From the NCBI RefSeq assembly GCF_022631235.3, contig NZ_CP093310.2, positions 620,001 through 684,000 of the forward strand: a stretch of DNA of 64,000 bases. Reading direction: 5' to 3'. The stretch comes from Psychrobacter raelei. Its GTDB lineage: Bacteria; Pseudomonadota; Gammaproteobacteria; Pseudomonadales; Moraxellaceae. A model generated the notes under the pieces. It saw only the letters and a list, made by a program, of their open reading frames with translations, made no database searches and was not told the origin of the DNA. The translations under genes were made by a program, and so were the position numbers. How positions within the stretch are numbered: the stretch's first letter is position 1; each line of letters starts with the position of its first letter. Shown here piece after piece: positions 61,751 to 64,000 of the stretch.

Positions 61751-62632
61751 ATGAGCGACTCTTATCGCATAACGCCAATCGCCAGCTCTGGTACAGGCAG
61801 CCGGCCAATCGTCAGTCCGCGCAGTTGGTTATTCGTTCCCGCCACTTATCCAGAGCGATTTAATAAAGCATTAAACAGTGGGGCGGAAGCGGTCATTATT
61901 GATTTAGAAGATGCTGTGGCCTTGGACCAAAAGCGCCAGGCACGTGAGAATATAGCTGAGTTTTTTTCACAATTAGAGTCTGATAATGTGAGAGCCAGTG
62001 TTTGGCTGCGCCTTAATAATGATGAGCAATTGGCTGAGGATTTAGTGCTATGTAAGCAGCTGACCTCAAGTAAGTTGGTGTCCGGCGTGCTGCTGCCCAA
62101 GCTGACCTCAAGTGCGTCAGTCACTCAAGTATGGGAGCAAACGGGGTTAACTGTTGTGGGGCAGATTGAGTCAGCTCTAGGATTAGGTCAGTTAAACCAA
62201 ATCACCCAAAGCAAGGGGCTTATGGCGCTAAGCTATGGCCGCCTTGATATTAGCAATGAGTTGTCATTACGCGCAGGCAGTCAAGCTGAGCAAGACTTTT
62301 TTCGCCAGCTGCGCGTCACTTTATTATTAGCCAGTAAAGCCAATGGATTACAAGCCCCGATCGAGAGTATTTATGCCGATTTTAAAGATGAGGCAGGCAT
62401 GCAAATGGCGGCTGAATACGCTTCTGACTTAGGCTTCTCAGGTATGCTGTGTATCCACCCCAAGCAGGTGGCCTTAGTAAATACAGCCTTTACCCCCAGC
62501 CAAGCTCAGCTTGAGTTTGCCCAACAAGTAATCGACTATTATCAGCGCACTGGTGAGAGCATCTTTGCCATAGACGGGGTCATGGTAGATTTACCGGTGA
62601 TTTTGCAGTGTCAAACACTGTTGTCTGCTTAG
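61751..62632 (+). CDS. CitE-like (HpcH/HpaI family) CoA ester lyase
   Basis: A 293-residue aldolase-type enzyme. RSWLFVPATYPERFNKALNSGAEAVIIDLEDAV is the CitE signature (given in two parts of the N-terminus), with Glu and Asp for Mg, and SGMLCIHPKQVALVN near the C-terminus. Free-standing CitE-like proteins cleave citramalyl-, malyl- or related CoA esters; no citrate lyase alpha or gamma genes are adjacent, so it is not part of citrate lyase. AAAGGAT precedes the ATG. Confidence 0.87.
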   Translation: MSDSYRITPIASSGTGSRPIVSPRSWLFVPATYPERFNKALNSGAEAVIIDLEDAVALDQKRQARENIAEFFSQLESDNVRASVWLRLNNDEQLAEDLVLCKQLTSSKLVSGVLLPKLTSSASVTQVWEQTGLTVVGQIESALGLGQLNQITQSKGLMALSYGRLDISNELSLRAGSQAEQDFFRQLRVTLLLASKANGLQAPIESIYADFKDEAGMQMAAEYASDLGFSGMLCIHPKQVALVNTAFTPSQAQLEFAQQVIDYYQRTGESIFAIDGVMVDLPVILQCQTLLSA

Positions 62633-62664
62633 AGTCAGACACTGCATTATTTAACAACGCTGCA

Positions 62665-63285
62665 TTATTTAGCCACCAAGGTGCTGACTAAGTCACGCAG
62701 CGTGTCCCACTCAAAATACTCTCCTGGATCCGTTTTACGCCCAGGGGCAATATCACTGTGGCCTGTTAAATGACGGCGTGTTTTGGGATAAGCCTTATAA
62801 ATAGCGGCGATTACACTGGCCAAGGCGGTGTACTGCTCAGCGGTGAAAGCCTGAAAATCTGAGCCTTCAAGCTCAATACCTATGCTGTAATCGTTGCATT
62901 CAGGCCGGCCCAGATAGCTTGATCGCCCGGCATGCCAAGCTCTGTTTTCAAAGTTGACCAATTGAGTGATTTGGCCACTACGCTCGATAAATAAATGCGC
63001 GGAGACCTCCATGCCTTCAATGCTCTTAAAATAAGGATGTGCGTCCCAATCCAAAGTATTGGTAAATAATGCTTTGACATAATGTAGGCCTTGCTCATTT
63101 GTTTGACCAAACTCATTAGGTGGCAAGCTAATATTATGGATAATGATGGCACTAATTTCGCAAGATTCAGGACGCTGATTGTAATTAGGTGAGGGCAGCC
63201 AGTCGGCTTGAGTTAAAAGACCTGATTCAATGCTTAGAGGTATAGGCTTGTAAGAAGCGCGGGCTTTAATAAAGGGTTTTTTCAT
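62665..63285 (-). CDS. ampD: 1,6-anhydro-N-acetylmuramyl-L-alanine amidase
   Basis: A 206-residue cytosolic amidase of peptidoglycan recycling. Zinc ligands are His50 (IIIHNISLPP), His176 (TGHSDIAPG) and Asp186 (KTDPG), with Glu138 in GIELEG. It releases the stem peptide from anhydro-muropeptides, and in species with AmpR its loss raises beta-lactamase. No ampE follows. It is slightly longer than E. coli AmpD (183) at the N-terminus. Confidence 0.95.
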   Translation of the reverse strand: MKKPFIKARASYKPIPLSIESGLLTQADWLPSPNYNQRPESCEISAIIIHNISLPPNEFGQTNEQGLHYVKALFTNTLDWDAHPYFKSIEGMEVSAHLFIERSGQITQLVNFENRAWHAGRSSYLGRPECNDYSIGIELEGSDFQAFTAEQYTALASVIAAIYKAYPKTRRHLTGHSDIAPGRKTDPGEYFEWDTLRDLVSTLVAK

Positions 63286-63463
63286 AAGTAGTCATTTTAT
63301 TATGAGTAAATAAGGGAGGCTAATAACACTGTTTAAGCGGCACTAAGCAACATAATATATACCGCTATTAATGGCTTTAAATCAGCGGCATGGTATCATA
63401 AACCCATTAGGCGGCAATCGATTAAGCTGCTTTATTATACTTAAATTAATAATAGGGTGAATC

Positions 63464-64000
63464 ATGTTATCAGACAAATCGGCTGTAGGTTCTTGGGCTC
63501 AAAGCACACCCTTATTAAGCCTAAAAAATAGTGTCACTCATGTGGCAGTGACCAGTATCTTGGTAAGCTTAAGCGCGTCCGCTTATGCCCAAGCTCAGCC
63601 GCAGCAGACTAAGCATAACAAGGACATCGCAAAGATGCCTATAACGCAGTCTGCTAAAATGACGGCAGAACAAGCCGGTAGCTTAGAGCAACAAAAGCAG
63701 ATAGATCAATTGATTGCCACAGCAAAGCAAAAAAATCTGGCCACCCATCCCAGCTGGCTGCGACTGCATTATTTTGAACCAAATGGCCATACAAAAAGTG
63801 GCTCAGCACGCTATAAAAGTAAAATCACTAACCCAGAATTTTTTCTAAGCCCTGCAGGTCACACTGATCCGCAGGCTGAGTTAGAGGCCTTTATCACTGC
63901 CACAATCACTCAAGGTATAAAGGGCAATGACAGTGCGGCCTGTAGGTTTCCGGCGCGTACTCATTGGCTCAAGACTCAGCTTGGCCTTGAAAACATTCAG
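63464..64000 (+). CDS. DUF4105-like periplasmic protein (partial, runs off the edge)
   Basis: The first 179 codons of a protein with an export segment (VTSILVSLSASAYAQAQ, cut near residue 43). The following region has PSWLRLHYFEPNG, PEFFLSPAGHTDPQAELEAFI and CRFPARTHWLKTQ, which match the Lnb N-terminal/DUF4105 type of periplasmic domain. The function of that family is not settled. The rest is outside the window. It is divergent from ampD. Confidence 0.75.
   Translation, partial: MLSDKSAVGSWAQSTPLLSLKNSVTHVAVTSILVSLSASAYAQAQPQQTKHNKDIAKMPITQSAKMTAEQAGSLEQQKQIDQLIATAKQKNLATHPSWLRLHYFEPNGHTKSGSARYKSKITNPEFFLSPAGHTDPQAELEAFITATITQGIKGNDSAACRFPARTHWLKTQLGLENIQ

Overview
The window looks like chromosome of a Psychrobacter-like member of the Moraxellaceae (Gammaproteobacteria). 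I infer this from the gene order ibaG-murA-hisG-hisD-hisC, the short HisG form, the rsmI/yraN/BON-lipoprotein neighbourhood and the moderate base composition; no rRNA is present to confirm it. The window is split by a complete-looking Mu-like transposable prophage, which runs from 10943 to 47794 (36,852 bp).

Left host part (1-10942): the end of an unrecognised gene, a cytochrome c lipoprotein, an M23 peptidase, fadE, radC, coaBC, a nitroreductase, a TauE/SafE permease, an AlkA-type glycosylase, rsmI and the first 81 codons of yraN. Right host part (47795-64000): the last 62 codons of yraN, a DolP-like BON lipoprotein, an esterase, ibaG, murA, hisG, hisD, hisC, pabB, an EcsC-family gene, rpmE2, murJ, a CitE-like lyase, ampD, and the start of a DUF4105-like gene. 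Deleting the prophage and one copy of the 5-bp target duplication (ATCAC) rebuilds a 142-codon yraN in frame.

Prophage layout, left to right: TG end with transposase-type sites; S24 repressor (minus strand) with a divergent operator/promoter region; ner, transposase A, an ORFan, target activator B, gp16/GemA, a Mor/C-type activator, small early genes, DUF3164 and a phage HU; then lysis genes, a DksA-like protein, and Mu-type packaging and head genes (gp25-gp29, F, I with nested Z, T, gp35-gp37, G). The tail is not Mu-like. It is a lambda-type siphovirus module: tube protein, frameshifted G/GT chaperone, tape measure, M, L, K, I, and a 2,715-residue J with five 888-bp repeats. The element is therefore a transposable phage with a Mu head and a lambda tail.

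Three features stand out. (1) The gap at 25385-25620 holds, on the minus strand, a near-consensus promoter followed by a cloverleaf-like, tRNA-resembling RNA with an 11-bp 'anticodon' arm and a possible loop-tail pseudoknot. Its G-U pairs work only on the minus strand. (2) Four late promoters share a 24-bp activator box at a fixed distance from a -10 element. Two have the -10 inside a terminator hairpin, and two place the start codon at the predicted transcription start (leaderless). (3) A self-contained promoter-gene-terminator moron encodes a membrane-anchored protein inside the tail operon.
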